Positions 9,663-21,453 of a stretch of 64,000 bases of DNA are shown in pieces. Position 1 is the stretch's first letter. Each line of letters opens with the position of its first letter. The notes below the pieces were generated by a model that had not been told where the DNA came from, searched no databases, and saw only the letters and a list, made by a program, of their open reading frames with translations. The stretch spans positions 355,001 to 419,000 of the forward strand of contig QVRM01005993.1 in the NCBI GenBank assembly GCA_003439945.1, given 5' to 3'. The position numbers and the translations under genes were made by a program. Source of the DNA: Dermanyssus gallinae (Eukaryota > Arthropoda > Arachnida > Mesostigmata > Dermanyssidae).

Positions 9663-9989
9663 TGTCAAAAGATATGTCCGCAAAATAACTGCAGTTCGTG
9701 ATTCTTAAGTTTTAGTCAGTTAATGAAACCGGCGATTGATTAACTTCCGACACTTACGAATCCGACAGAGCCGAATTATTTAACAAAAACGTAATTGCAT
9801 AAACCGATTTATCGGATAAGAAATTCCATCTGCAAGCTGCGCGTGTTACTCATGCCCTCGTTAACCATGTCACAATACCGATCGTGAATGATGATGACCA
9901 AAAAAACTTGTATAGTAATTAAGTGACTTAAGACGAGTGATGCTATGCATCCCCCCCAGTAGTTTGTAGTAATGCGAACAGCACTTCCC
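9663..9989. other. spacer with no gene
   Basis: I see no coding signal. A C run near 9951-9958 faces a G run at about 9994-10005; the two could pair around a short loop. Confidence 0.6.
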
Positions 9990-9993
9990 TGCT

Positions 9994-10125
9994 GGGGGGG
10001 GGGGGGTAGGGGGACATGACTGGTTTTTAGTGGGTTGGAGCCCCACACTACCGGCCCACACTTGCAGTTGCAATCCTGCAGTGGTGACCGTGTGTGCGTC
10101 CTGCATTTCCCAGTTAGTCCTCCAA
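9994..10125 (+). repeat. LINE 3'-UTR-like repeat with TAGTGGG hairpin, copy 1
   Basis: A G run, then GGTTTTTAGTGGGTTGGAG, CCCCACACTACC and a tail ending in an A run near 10126-10136. Related sequence lies at 47735-47775 (plus) and at 34130-34190 (minus). The last of these lies directly downstream of an R1-like LINE, so I read this as the conserved 3' UTR stem-loop of such elements; here no coding part remains. Confidence 0.5.
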
Positions 10126-10136
10126 AAAAAAAAATT

Positions 10137-11012
10137 CTTTGCATTGAGTGCTTTCTGTTGCAACTTGAACTTTCTTCATCTCACCCATTAAGCTTGATGC
10201 GCCCAGTACATAAGTGCAAGAATAACTTTGACCCCAACATAAGCCATCAAATTATCTCATTGTTTTAGCTTGTACACAGTTAGGAAGTGTACTTTTTCGT
10301 TTATTTATCCCAAAACTGACGGGCTAACCGCCCAAAAAACAATTCGCGTATTGTCCGTGTAGAAGCGCCTAACTCGTTAATTCTTGAAAATGCAGTATGA
10401 CTTGCGTGTCCGAAACTTTGGTCACGTAAGTGCTCACGTCTAAGAACACTAACGCTCTCTTTGGTTGCCCCATGAGGAATCATTCTTGTACCACATGTAT
10501 TTATGCGCTACATAAACTTGCTGAAGCATATTATTCTTGAAAATGTGAACTACAAAGTGAAAATAAAGTCTGTGCGAATGGTATTACAATATACGGTACC
10601 GCGGACTCTCCCGAGAACTGCAGAACACTGCAAAACAGAAAACGTAACAGACTATGCTTTTAGGGCAGTGCTACGTATCTTAGAGAACTAGGTAGCTTGC
10701 GCAGTCATAGTTAGAAATCCACAGATATACTTATAACTAGTCACTACTCAAAGCTATTCAGAAAGTATGTACTGCCACATGGCATATGCAGCCGAGTTTT
10801 GAACTTATGCTTTAAAAAAGAAGAGTATTGAAAATGTTGCCTTAATTGCGTAAACGTGTTTTTCATTTTTTAATATTTTAAAAATGTAAAGATATCTAAA
10901 TGAATATATGGATTTATTATACGCTTGGCATGTATAACTAAATACGCAGGTCACCCTTTTATACCAGGGGCGCTTAGAGCGGCAGCATAATATTTCGAGT
11001 TTTCCCAGCAAT
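10137..11012. other. AT-rich stretch, no gene seen
   Basis: Only short open frames with no recognisable motif. No repeat structure beyond A/T runs. Confidence 0.6.
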
Positions 11013-11130
11013 CAGCGCTATGGTCATCTACTCTTAATGGGCATCGCTCAAACAAAATTTATTTAACATCCGGGATGGAACCGGGGGTAAGCGGTAAATA
11101 ATAACCATCACTAGTGAACTAGCCTCCTTG
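11013..11130 (-). repeat. SINE-B copy, 5' part
   Basis: Minus strand. It shares the tRNA-related half and the following GCGATGCCCATTAAGAGTAG-type block with the fuller copy at 50895-51123. Divergence is high, so this is an old copy. Confidence 0.6.
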
Positions 11131-12400
11131 ACCATGTATTTTCTTCCAAAGTTTGCAGCGACAAAACAAATCCTGAACCAGAAGTTCGTATGTAAAGTAA
11201 ACCGCCAATGAAGTTTTTGACTCCTTGCTCATATAAGGTTGCCGACCATCTTCTTTGACGTCCAGCTTCCACGAACTCGTGGACGCACAGGATAAAGAGT
11301 TCACGGATTCAACTGCTCTGCGACGGCTTGTTTCCAATCGAGCTTCTAGAGCTGTAAGAGCGATAGAATCGAGGAGAGTCTGTTTTAGTCTGTTGCATAG
11401 ACTTGTAGAGGGAAGCTGCCAGAACTATCTTCTATAGAAAAATCAACAACGAGCAATCTTAAATCCAAATCCTAAGAACATGGAGCAAAGCTTGTTGGCG
11501 TGCATCTGCCGATAAGTAAGGTTCAACAACGCGATGAATTGAATTCTGAAGAATCTCAGAAAATGACCTCGGTGAAAACCTACCAAGTGCATGCGTGACA
11601 TCGCATAATCTAGCTTGGTCAGCCACCTCTTAACGGAAGTCGCCTAGCAACTCTAGACCCGTGCTGACAGATTTGCACCCTGGAAGAGCTTCCAGAGTTC
11701 CAGTCGCACCTCCTACAACATGGACCTCACGCTCAGCAGAGTTTAGGGTCAGGTCACTCCGCAGCTTATTTCTCTAACTTTTGCGATTTTTTCTGTTTTT
11801 TTTTTCTAAACACAAAAATATTGAGATGAAAACCAAAAACGAATCGAGTTGTGCAGATGAAATGCTGCTTAAAGCCGTCGAGGAAGAGCTGGAAGAAACA
11901 GAAGAATTTCACGGTTTGGATGCCTGCTTTGCTCCATGGATCTACAAACCTTAAAAAACGTATTGGAAATGGTGGAGATTACATCGACATTCAAAAAATA
12001 ATTTTACTTTTAGAAAACAAAAAATCAAGTTTAAAACATCCGTACTTCATCAAGAAACAAATTACTATTACTACATAACTAATACACAAAAATGTTCACC
12101 ACTATTGCAAACTATTGCAGTGACCTCTGCCATGCTATAAAGATCACATCGCTTTATAAAATAAAACCATAAGTAAGGCAAACATTTGGCGTATAAAGCC
12201 TTTAGGCAGTTCAGCATGTCGTATGACTGAGCTGCCAAGATCAGCTCGACGACATGACCGAACTATGTCGATCAAGATGACACGATGCACTCGGGCCACA
12301 TCAACCCGGCCAGATTTGCGTACAACATAACGACAAACCTAACTCAGAAGTCAATCGGTTGCCGATGACGTCTTGATGACGTCTGGTTCACCGCCGCCGG
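11131..12400. other. stretch with no gene seen
   Basis: The short open frame at 11851-12078 is lysine-rich and has no recognisable motif. No mobile element is identified. Confidence 0.55.
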
Positions 12401-12409
12401 TGAATTTGT

Positions 12410-12505
12410 TGTTTCTGCAGCTGCTGTTGTTGTTGTTGCTGCTGCTGCTGCTGCCGCTGTTGTTTTGTTGTTGTTTTTGTTGTTGTTGTTGTTGTTGTTC
12501 GCGCC
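12410..12505. repeat. CAG/CAA-type trinucleotide repeat
   Basis: TTG and CTG triplets, imperfect (GTTGTT and GCTGCT blocks). Read on the minus strand they give Gln, Asn, Thr or Ala runs according to frame; no flanking coding evidence. Confidence 0.85.
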
Positions 12506-12833
12506 GGACCTTCCAGTCATCTTCAACTATTGAGTCAAGCTATTGATCACCATGATCATCACCCTTGGACATGGCCACGTCGGGCCGCTTCAAGCAAGAC
12601 AAAAACTTCATCAGGCGACGTGCATAGACGACATTTTGCTGCTAAGTAGAGCAGCGAACTCATCTCGACCGCTTGGGCCGCTTTCTGCGCGCTTCTGTTC
12701 GGCTGAACGATGATGGCACGAGCGAACATATTGTGTAGGGTGTGGTTGTTCTAGCAACGGTTATTATAGTTGACTAGCTCGGCGGGGCGGAAGGGGGGGG
12801 GCGGGGGGTAGGTGGTGATAGGTGGTGAAGTTG

Positions 12834-13166
12834 CTAGTGGTTGCTCGTCGTAGTTGTTTGAGTGTGCGCTATTTGTGGTAGAAGGGCTAGCACTTTGGCA
12901 CTTGGTACATCCCGTCGTGCGACGTCTGTCAACAGCTCCTCGTACGGAAGTACCACTGGGGTGCCACTGCCACCAGCTAGGGCAGGCAGCTGATAATCGC
13001 TGATGAAGCCAGCTTCGTGTTGTGCATGCTCATGACGAAGCACGCCTCCTGACAAATGCTTCAAAGTGGCTTGAAGCGGCGGCGACGGTGGCACCGGCGA
13101 CAGATAATTGGATAATGAACTTCGACGCTCAATGACGCTTCTCTTCTTTCTGTCGACAGCGTCCGT
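12834..13166 (-). CDS. possible host exon, unrecognised protein
   Basis: The minus strand is open for 111 codons from just after a TGA at 13167-13169 to a TAG at 12834-12836. The sequence is of mixed, non-repetitive composition: RSSLSNYLSPVPPSPPLQ near the start, then LKHLSGGVLRHEHAQHEAGF, DYQLPALAGGS, PYEELLTDVARRDVPSAKVL and a Thr-rich end. No simple repeat underlies it, unlike most open frames nearby. A CAG at 13150-13152 (minus strand) could be a splice acceptor, giving an exon from 13149. I do not recognise the protein. It may be a terminal exon of a host gene, an old gene fragment, or chance. Confidence 0.3.
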   Translation of the reverse strand, partial: TDAVDRKKRSVIERRSSLSNYLSPVPPSPPLQATLKHLSGGVLRHEHAQHEAGFISDYQLPALAGGSGTPVVLPYEELLTDVARRDVPSAKVLALLPQIAHTQTTTTSNH

Positions 13167-13168
13167 TC

Positions 13169-14480
13169 ATCTTGTCCGCCAACTGGCTGACGCCCAGGAC
13201 CACTTTATCAATCGATGATGTTTAACGTGTGAGCTACTTCTATATATATATATATATATATTTTTTTTTTAAACATTTACATGTAAATATTAAATTCTTA
13301 AATAAATCATTATGTTATTTCGATATATATATGTGTGTGTTTTGGTTATTTATCCCCTCTTCTCGCTCTCCTTGCTCGATAGCGTCGACTTCTAGTTGTA
13401 GTTTGCTGACTTATTTTTGACTGCCGCAAAATAACGTCACCGGCAACATAGCAATGGAACCGTGTAATGTAAACACGACAACATAATAGCGTTGATGACG
13501 TGGGACAACAATAAAGACAGACCTCCATTGCAATGAATTTCGCCGCTGTCAACAAAAACAACTACAACAACCACAACGACAGTGGACAAACAATGGACGA
13601 GTCGGTTGACATATCTCTAAAATTGCGTCAAAAACGCGGCATTATGTTGTTGGGCGCCATTTTCGTTCCGGCGATGATTCTATCTCTAGTTGGAATGGAC
13701 ACCAATTAGGACCAAGTTTAGACTCGACTAGACTAAACTACTAACATCACAACACATTGCACCACAATGGTGCGAACGACACTAATGACAGCAACAATCA
13801 CAATACCAAGCCAAAAGATGCAGCTTCCTATTGATTATGTACTGAAGCATCAGCAAACCTTGCACAGTCTATTAGCGCGTTTGTGGGGGCAAACACGGGG
13901 CAAACACAAAAGTCCCACTGGCACACGGAACTCAATAAAACTTCCTTTCAAGAATTACATTGGAAACCTTCTATGTACGGCTAGCGCAAAGTCAAACGTT
14001 ACCAGATAGAGCTTGGGCGTCGGGTTAGCCCAAGACCTCGGCTCTTCAGTTACATCGGTTCGCATATGATCAATTTATCCATAGCTTTGGCACCACTCAA
14101 AGAGGGAGCTGATCAATGCCGCCCACACGTAACCCTGAGCGGAAACTTCGAACTTTTAGTTGTTGTTTGTGGAACAGACTCGAGAAATTTAATAAACGTT
14201 ATCAGATTAGTATCAAAGCAAGATTAGCATCACTCCAAGTACTGTTTACAATGTTTTTTTTAAACAGGATATTGTCACAACAACGTGGAATACTACAATT
14301 TATAATTTTTTTTATTTCAAAGCTCTTGGAGATAAAATTTACCTACAGTGATCCGTAGTATCAACTTACCGGTTACCAGCACCGGTTAGTATAGGTCATC
14401 GTCCCCAGTATGCCAGCTGTGTGATCGCGCTGTATCTATAAGAATCTCTGTAGCAAGCTGAGCCTTTAGAGTCAACTTAC
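13169..14480. other. stretch with no gene seen
   Basis: (AT)n at 13241-13260 followed by a T run; CAA-rich sequence near 13555-13590. No recognisable gene or mobile element. Confidence 0.55.
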
Positions 14481-14481
14481 T

Positions 14482-14830
14482 TCACCTGATGCTGGATATC
14501 GAACGCAGACCTTTCGCAGGTTCTTGTGTTTTGCCCTTGTGACCGCGTAACCGGGACGAGATGCACCGCACATCTATCGGAATATAGACTAAGGTCTGGT
14601 TCTTAGGAAAAGACATGAACGAAAGCCCGTTGGAGCGACGTCCGCCTTCTCTAACAATCCGTGTTCTACTGTGGCAGTCCACCGACTCGCCGCACTTACA
14701 GATGTGAGGCCCCATGAACTGTGCACCTAGTCTGAGACCGGGTATAGCTAAATCGATCCATCACGGTAGCGCTAAAGAATATGGAGTGCCGCCAGGCGTC
14801 AGCCCCTGCACGGATTACGGCGGTTTTGCC
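14482..14830 (-). pseudogene. RLE-type LINE remnant, zinc-finger and RLE region
   Basis: The minus strand reads IDLAIPGLRLGAQFMGPHIC, then KCGESVD (the GLRLGA...C.CG..VD segment that precedes the zinc knuckle in this family), and, after a deletion, SNGLSFMSFPKNQTLVY, which corresponds to the RPDG....W..GR.LVYD segment of the endonuclease. Stops and deletions are frequent. Compare the plus-strand copy at 2085-2388, with LRIGAPVCNPYSCRACG and IPDGVTIPLWANGRCLVYDA. Confidence 0.6.
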
Positions 14831-15480
14831 TTCTCGCGGTCATCTGTGGCAGAAGGAAAACGTTGCTCCGTAATCCTAGCGGAGTACTCCTTTTGTACCT
14901 TGGGTTTTTTATGGTGTCCTTGGGTTTTTTTCTAGAGCAGCCAATTTGGTTGAAACTCTGTCGGGAGTCGTGAGAAAATGATCTAAGGCATTTGTCGGGA
15001 GCAAGTGACTAACTTAATCGGGCGACGTATCTCAAGCTATCAGAAAGTTGCAATAATGTACCCATTATATTGAAGACACTCGGCCCCATCAACACGGGCA
15101 GTGCAACAATCCTGAACAATATCGGAAACCGTACAGAAGACGTTACGGGCGATCGACGCAGGGCCATGATTGTGAGACAGATGATGTCTCAGGCCGTTTG
15201 TAGAAGTAACGTGGTTTAACGTGGTTTCTATAAAAGGCGCTATTAACTGACAGAAAGCGAGGAGGGCATAATAAACCGGGCTTAAACTTTCATACCTCAC
15301 TATTAGTATATTAACAGGGTTTAATTATTATTGTTAATAATATAGCCCTGCTAGTAACGAGATAGTTACAGCCGCCTACGGCTCAGCCAACTTAAACGGA
15401 AAGCCTGCAGCTTGCGTGCTTGGACGAATAAAGCAAATGTTTTTTTTTAGATGTTCCGTAAGGCAATTGCCCGAGTACGG
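14831..15480. other. stretch with no gene seen, perhaps upstream LINE debris
   Basis: Lies upstream (minus sense) of the RLE-type remnant. A short direct repeat CCTTGGGTTTTTT occurs at 14898 and 14918. I cannot identify coding remains. Confidence 0.4.
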
Positions 15481-15632
15481 TTTTTTCATGTCATGGCTAA
15501 TTTTAATCCACTCCGGCATTTACCTTGTCTAAATTGGAAATCACGCAAACCAATTTAAGAGTGGCCGGTCTGGGTCTCGAACCCAGTCCTCCCGAATGCA
15601 AGGCAAAGGCTTTGCCACTAAGCCATCTTGCT
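15481..15632 (-). repeat. tRNA-derived SINE (SINE-C) with intact A box
   Basis: Minus strand. It starts near 15632 with a tRNA-like region holding TGGCTTAGTGG, a perfect match to the Pol III A-box consensus, then, 40 bases on, CTGGGTTCGAGACCCAG, a T-arm stem with B box (GGTTCGAGACC, one mismatch). The acceptor ends do not pair (AGCAAGA against ACCGGCC), so this is not a working tRNA. A body of about 75 bases follows (AAATGCCGGAGTGG), ending in an A run at 15481-15486. No clear target duplication. Confidence 0.7.
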
Positions 15633-15639
15633 CAGTTTG

Positions 15640-16200
15640 GCCGACTACGACTATACGAGCCAGTATGCACAGCCGTCCTCACTTACGGAGCGAGCCGCAT
15701 TATTGACACTGACATCTTTCGCCTGTATGCATCAGTACACTACACACGCCACAAACATATAGAGCCAATGCATACACTAGTCCAGTTTACAAGCAATATA
15801 GCAGCAAGCAAATCGAATACATTCGCCATCATCAGTCATGTGTGCTGTGTCCAGCGTACGAATACACAGAGACGACCGTTCGAAGAAGATGTTGCTGAGT
15901 GTTGACTATCGTCGTTGGCCCAACGTAGGCTTACGTAGCGTGTTGCTATTTTTTTTTATCTTTTACTCTTTTGTGGTTTGTGTGGGTCTCGTGTACGGAT
16001 GGGCCCGGCCAGGACCCAAGCGAGATAAACGCTTGCTCGCTCGCTCGCTCGCCCGCCCGCCCGCTGGCAGTATGGCTATTCTAATGAGGCGTCAGTCTGT
16101 CGAAGGTGAGTGCCGCTTCTGCTACCGCTGTTACACAATAATGATGTTACACATTGTTGCGACTGCCATCGCGGTCCCTGCCTACCGCTGTTATTGTTAT
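15640..16200. other. spacer with tetranucleotide repeat
   Basis: Contains a (CTCG)n/(CCCG)n tract at 16033-16063. No gene seen. Confidence 0.6.
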
Positions 16201-16201
16201 G

Positions 16202-16345
16202 ACTGTTGTTGTTGTTGTTGTTGTTGTTGTTTTTCTTGTTGTTGCTGTTGTTGTTTTTCTTGTTGTTGCTGTTGTTGTTGTTGTTGTTGTTGTTTTTCTT
16301 ATTGTTGTTGTTGTTTCCCTTGTTGCTGTTGCCGTTGTCTTTCTA
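16202..16345. repeat. GTT/CTT trinucleotide repeat block
   Basis: Imperfect TTG triplets broken by TTTTTCT. It produces long Leu, Cys or Val frames on the plus strand and Thr frames on the minus; none is a gene. A (GA)n tract at 16386-16402 and an (AAT)n tract at 16486-16524 follow. Confidence 0.9.
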
Positions 16346-16661
16346 CGTAGCAAAGACACGCCTAAAACCGTCAATTCAGACGAAGAGAGAGAGAGAGAGA
16401 GACGTTCGACGACGATTTGACGATGTGACGGCACAAAAGAAATTGAAGCCGCTCACTCAGTCTTTACCGTTCGTGCAAGCCAGTTATAATAATAATAATG
16501 ATAATAATAATAATAATAATAATAACCAGTGTAGTCATTTGCCATACTGTGCTGCACAAAGCGCTCCTAGCACGAGTTTGCTGATTCACTTTTACTGGCA
16601 CTTGCTGCACCCAAAACAAACATACGTACAATCGTATGTTTTAATTATAGACATGCATGCA

Positions 16662-16698
<37 letters not shown>
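16662..16698. repeat. (AT)n microsatellite after ATGC repeats
   Basis: ATGCATGCATGC runs into about 35 bp of AT. Confidence 0.95.
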
Positions 16699-16701
<3 letters not shown>

Positions 16702-16829
16702 AACAGTCGACTCTACGAAAAGATACAACAGCGATGTGGCAAAAGGGCTTACGTATGCATATTGGCCAAAACTCTCCGAGTCGCTTTGTCGCTTCGACTT
16801 GTCAGAGCGTGATGATCACTGATGATTTT

Positions 16830-17000
16830 GTTGGCGGTCGTTGTTATTGCGGTTATTACTGTTACTGCTGCAGTTTCGGATGTTATTTCGGATGTTGTCG
16901 TTGTTGTTGGTATTGTTGTTGCTGTCGTTGTTGTTGGCATTGTTGTTGGTGTTGTTGTTGCTGTCGTTGTTTTGTTGTTGCTGTTGTTGTTGGTACAGCC
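16830..17000. repeat. second GTT-rich trinucleotide block
   Basis: Imperfect TTG/TTC/GTC triplets. A CTG/CGG block follows at 17109-17140. Confidence 0.85.
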
Positions 17001-17469
17001 AGATTCTGCTTGCGACTGCAAACACAATGATCCATGTTCCCCGGGTGCCTTCTCTGGAGCGTAGCTCGAGCATCAACGCACGTTGCCATCGCCCCACCGG
17101 CACCCCTTAGCTGTTGCTGCTGCTGCGGCTGCTGCTGCTGTTGTACCACCCCACCGGCACCGAAAGCATTTTGTGACGACGATCAACGCGCCGGCCAATA
17201 AGCAATACCGAGGTATAGTCGAGGCGGCCGACAATCGATGTGGCTCAATTTGTCAACATGGCTAACGAAAGCGGGCGGGCGGACGGGCGCTCGACGCGAA
17301 AGTGCCCGCCGCTGGCTGTTGGTCGCGAAAGTTGACGCTTGAATACGCTTGAGTCGCTGGTCATAAAACGAACCGCATGGCGGAATGGTCGCCTCACATC
17401 GCCTACAAAGCGTTCTAGTAGCCAGTAGCGCGCACAGTAACAAGACTTACCTGACCTGTTGCTGCCTTT

Positions 17470-17585
17470 AGCGAATACCCCCCCTCTCCCCCTCTCAGCA
17501 CCGCTAGCGAATACCCCCCCCCTCAGCATCGCTAGCGAATACCCCCCCTCTCAGCACCGCTAGCGAATACCCCTCGCTGCCTCTC
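17470..17585 (+). repeat. GC-rich minisatellite, about 28-bp unit
   Basis: Four units each start AGCGAATACCCC and run through a CT-rich stretch to AGCACCGCT or AGCATCGCT: about 17470-17504, 17505-17533, 17534-17561 and a partial last one. Unit length varies because the C run and CT run change length. Confidence 0.85.
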
Positions 17586-18900
17586 GGCACTGTCATGGTG
17601 CCGAAGTGTAACATGCCGACACAGTGAAAACCGTAAAACGAGAAATAAAACAAAGTGTACGTCCACATGCCAGTGCGGACGCGGGTCAGCGGTGAACAGC
17701 GGAAAAAAAGCAGCTAGCCAGGTAAAGCTAGCTATGTTCGTCGTCGCTCTGTCAATACTCCTGCTCTTTCTCACGTTCGAAGGAAGAAGAAACGCTACAA
17801 GAAACACCGTTAACAGTCCGCCGTCTCGTTAACGGTCAAGAACGCAGAGGCGAAACAAATGTATGTACTCTGTCTGCACCACCACTGAACGCGCGCATGG
17901 ACACGTGGTGTCTAGTTGACTGACTGACGTATGCTGAATACTTCAGTGCATATGATTTGCATGCACGCATGCTGAACTACTAGGTAGGAATCGATATAAA
18001 GCTTTTACACAATCGGCTAACGATGTTCTGGTGGTTGGTAATGGTTCATCATGATTTAGTTTAGAATGGCGTATTTTGTAAGTACAGACATACGCTGACA
18101 CGTATCTTGGAGATCCAGGAAGTGCTTTTAGTGGCGTACAATTATACTATATGTATATATATATTATATATATATGACTAGAGTCACTATTAGAGTCAAA
18201 TAAACAGTTTTACATTCGCGCTAAATTAGACTAAGGATACAGGCAAATGATGTGCTTTATTAGACTTCAATTGGAAAGTATTGCGTGCCATTACATTGCA
18301 TGCCTGAAAGATGATATCAGGACGATGGCTGGCTTAGAACTTTTTGGCACTGTCCGCCCAATATCTTAGCATAATCTCGTGATATATATATAAATATATA
18401 TGCATTTGTCACTCAATATAGACATCGTAGATCAGCTATGTATGTTATCAGTAAACACGTGTTTTGATTAGTTACACAAATTGCTTAACCGTTACGTTTA
18501 TCACATTAGCTTTTGCATCATTAGAAATAATGCATAATGGTAAATCCAGTGACACGGCGCTGACCGGCTCAGGAATTATGTACGTCCTCTAAATGCACAA
18601 GTACTCTTCAACTAAAGAGGATATAAATAGGACTGAGTATCTTAAAAGAGCCTTCTTAGCGCTAAGTGGATGCAAGGCGTCAAGCGTAAACTTCAAAGCA
18701 CCCGGTTTTAAGTTTCGGCCAACATTTTCACATCTCCATAGGTATCATCTTGCTTCGTTACAACATGAATACGAAAATACTTATTAATACAAGGGAACCA
18801 TTTCAACACCGACCTTGAATTGTATTTTGGATTGTAGCGTCTCAATCGTAATTGCATACGCAACAAGAAAACTTTGCCAATTCCGTAGGCTCAATACAGT
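17586..18900. other. stretch with no gene seen
   Basis: Short (AT)n near 18150-18175. No recognisable gene or element. Confidence 0.6.
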
Positions 18901-18912
18901 ATCAGTTTGAGA

Positions 18913-18913
<1 letters not shown>

Positions 18914-18979
<66 letters not shown>
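18914..18979. repeat. (ATT)n microsatellite
   Basis: 66 bp of pure ATT, ending in a short AT run. Confidence 0.97.
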
Positions 18980-18982
<3 letters not shown>

Positions 18983-19331
18983 CTACATTTTTAGCCGCTG
19001 CTGCGGTACTTGAAGCAGTTCGGTGTATGTCTTCTCTGATCAACACACTTTTAGAGAGCGATATGTCCACGGTGGACACACAATACACACCCGCTAGGTA
19101 CACACAGGCTTAGCTGATCTTCCATAATATGTGTCCCACCTACATAATGTAGTATACCAAAAACGAATTATCTGAGTGTCCACGGTAGATCTCAAAACCC
19201 ATGAGGTGAGGGCTCTTAAACGAAAACCGTTTGTTACCTGTTTTGTTGCTACGTATGTCTTGTGTTTTTGAAGTGTGCCACGATATTTAACAGAATTTGA
19301 ACACGTGTACTTATACGTCACGTAAGACACT

Positions 19332-19339
<8 letters not shown>

Positions 19340-19369
<30 letters not shown>
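19340..19369. repeat. (AT)n microsatellite
   Basis: 30 bp of TA, preceded by CA repeats. The next 600 bp show no gene. Confidence 0.95.
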
Positions 19370-19372
<3 letters not shown>

Positions 19373-19974
19373 CAGCTATGTGAATACAATATATCGAACT
19401 TTTCCGCGCAGCTCCCGTATGCATACCTGCCACATATCCTGTCCGACCATTCATCATTATCAGCCAGGCGGCGCCTTCATTGTCATGACAGTTAGACGGT
19501 GCCAGGGCGCACCCATGTGTCGCAGTGCCACACCAAATGCACACGTATGCACGGCCACGTGCTAGAGACTATGGTAATGTGTTCCATTTTACCACGTGCC
19601 TCTTTTTGAGTGTCGTCGTTCAGAGCGGAAGGTCACCTGCTACGGGTACTGCCGTGGGTATGGTCAACTTGTATCAGCAGCAGCAGTAGCTAGAAACAGT
19701 ATGATTTGTAGCTACTGCCCTTGATTTATTAGTTAGCGGTACATGTTAATGATGTTTTGAGGCTGATGTTACTCACGTAACGTGGCGTGTTGGTTTGGTG
19801 AAAGATGACCCTTTTTCATATTCACGACGCTATGGACGCGTTGTAGTCGTGTGGATTTTCGTGAAGTCGCTCAACTTGAGGGTAACAGAGAGCGGCGCTA
19901 ATCGTCTAGTTTCTTTTTAGGAGTTCAAAGTAAACGTTGCTTCTGATCGTCCACCGACAACACGACATAACCTG

Positions 19975-21165
19975 TAGTGGACGTTTCGATTGGGCTTGAT
20001 CTGAGAAATGACAGCGCTCTCGGGCCAGAATCTTTGCCTGCTCGGATAAGACTAGTGTCTTCTACGAGAATGGAAGAATGGTGTCGAAGGTCTGGTGTTT
20101 TGACTCCTCGTTTTTATTCTTTTCTGGTCCATCTCAATCATAGCAGCGCTATGGGGGTTGTCCGTGCCTGCTCTAGTCCCTTGCATTTCACAAGAGTGTG
20201 CTCGGGGTCATCGTCGATGTCGTCCACACAGTGCACACAGGCTTCCGAGCTAGCTTGGCCTATACGAATGAGATAGCTTTGGAAATCACTGTGGTCGGTG
20301 AGACACTGCACAAGGAAAGTGTATTTCCCCCGTCGGGCGGTCTATCCACTTTGTATGTCCGGAATAAGCAGGCGAAGTAAATGAGCCGGTGAACCTGTGG
20401 GGATGGTATACCATTATTTTTACTACGAGCTTATCGTTCTTTTTCTCTCAACTGTTGTGTTCGACTTAGGCCCTCCTTTCCGCATCCTTTTCGTTTCGTT
20501 TACTATTAAGTCCCAAGGTGGGGAATCAGCCAGTCCTAGGGCTGCGTTCGTGCTAACATAGGCCTGCAGGATCCTAAGCGCCGCTGTTATCTGCGTGCTT
20601 CTCGTGACGTTGTCGTTTTGCAACCGGAATGGTGCTGCGAAGAGTGCCATTGATTCGGTAACCGACATTAATAGTCGTCGCCGGCACTTCCGTGACCATG
20701 TAAGTTTGGCACGATCTTGCCTATCGCATTAGCCGCCTTAGCTGTCTTGGCTGCGTACTTCTGAATGTAATTAGCGCTCCTGAGATCCTGTCTAGTAGGA
20801 CACCAAGGTATCTGGCTTGTGCTACTTACTTAATCTCCTGACCCGCTCTTTTCCGGGGCAAGTTGTAGCCCAATCCTGTCCATCCAACGCGTTATCAACC
20901 GGAAAGCCATGTTTGTTTTTAGTTAGAGTAATGACGACCAAGTCATCCGCGTACGCAATCATATACACTCCTTGTGGGCGATTTTGCTGTTTCAGGACGT
21001 CGTCATATGTACACAAGGAGCACCCGTTTGTTGATTGGTAATCTGTGAAGAAAGTGAGCCTTGGTTGTTAATCATTGTACCGCTGTGAGGACTGGTCTGA
21101 TTCTTGCCAAATCCGTATTGATTGGCCGATAGGAGACTGACGAAGTTGATTCTACCTGTAGCTGG
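19975..21165 (-). pseudogene. R1-like LINE remnant, RT and C-terminus
   Basis: Minus strand, 5' to 3'. GRINFVSLLSANQYGFGKNQT (21150 region) is the QYGFR.GRS segment of an RT; after a deletion, DDVLKQQNRPQGVYMIAYAD and DLVVITLTKNK (20990-20880) carry the AYADD catalytic motif C; then ILQAYVSTNAALGLADSPPW (about 20570) is the AYRTVS.DA...G.PP segment; finally FLVQCLTDHSDFQSYLIRIG with CVHCVDDIDDDPEHTLVKC (about 20330-20180) is the C-terminal zinc finger of R1-type elements. The order is right; deletions, stops and frame changes are many. Confidence 0.75.
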
Positions 21166-21252
21166 ATTAGTACTGCTAGCATTAACTTCAGTGTTGCCAA
21201 CTAACCCCAGATTTAGTCGCGTTACTCTACGTTTACGGCGTGCATCAAAATA

Positions 21253-21255
<3 letters not shown>

Positions 21256-21300
<45 letters not shown>
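21256..21300. repeat. (AT)n microsatellite
   Basis: 45 bp of pure TA, near the 5' side of the R1-like remnant. Confidence 0.97.
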
Positions 21301-21301
<1 letters not shown>

Positions 21302-21453
21302 GCATAAGTTCTGGCGGCTTGTGTGGAGCGATGTCGAGCCAACAGATAGACAGACAAGCCGGTTGCGGCTAGTGCGGTGGACTACGAGCAAGTTTTTAGA
21401 GGGACTGGGCAGATCCTCAGATCCCTCCTGTAGCATCGCCGTGTGATAACCTG

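Noticed and set aside
15555..15635. functional tRNA gene on the minus strand
   Set aside because: A box and T arm are good, but the acceptor stem does not pair and a SINE body with A tail follows.
16206..17030. 274-codon plus-strand open frame, Leu/Cys-rich
   Set aside because: Produced by GTT/CTT trinucleotide and (AT)n repeats; no recognisable domain.
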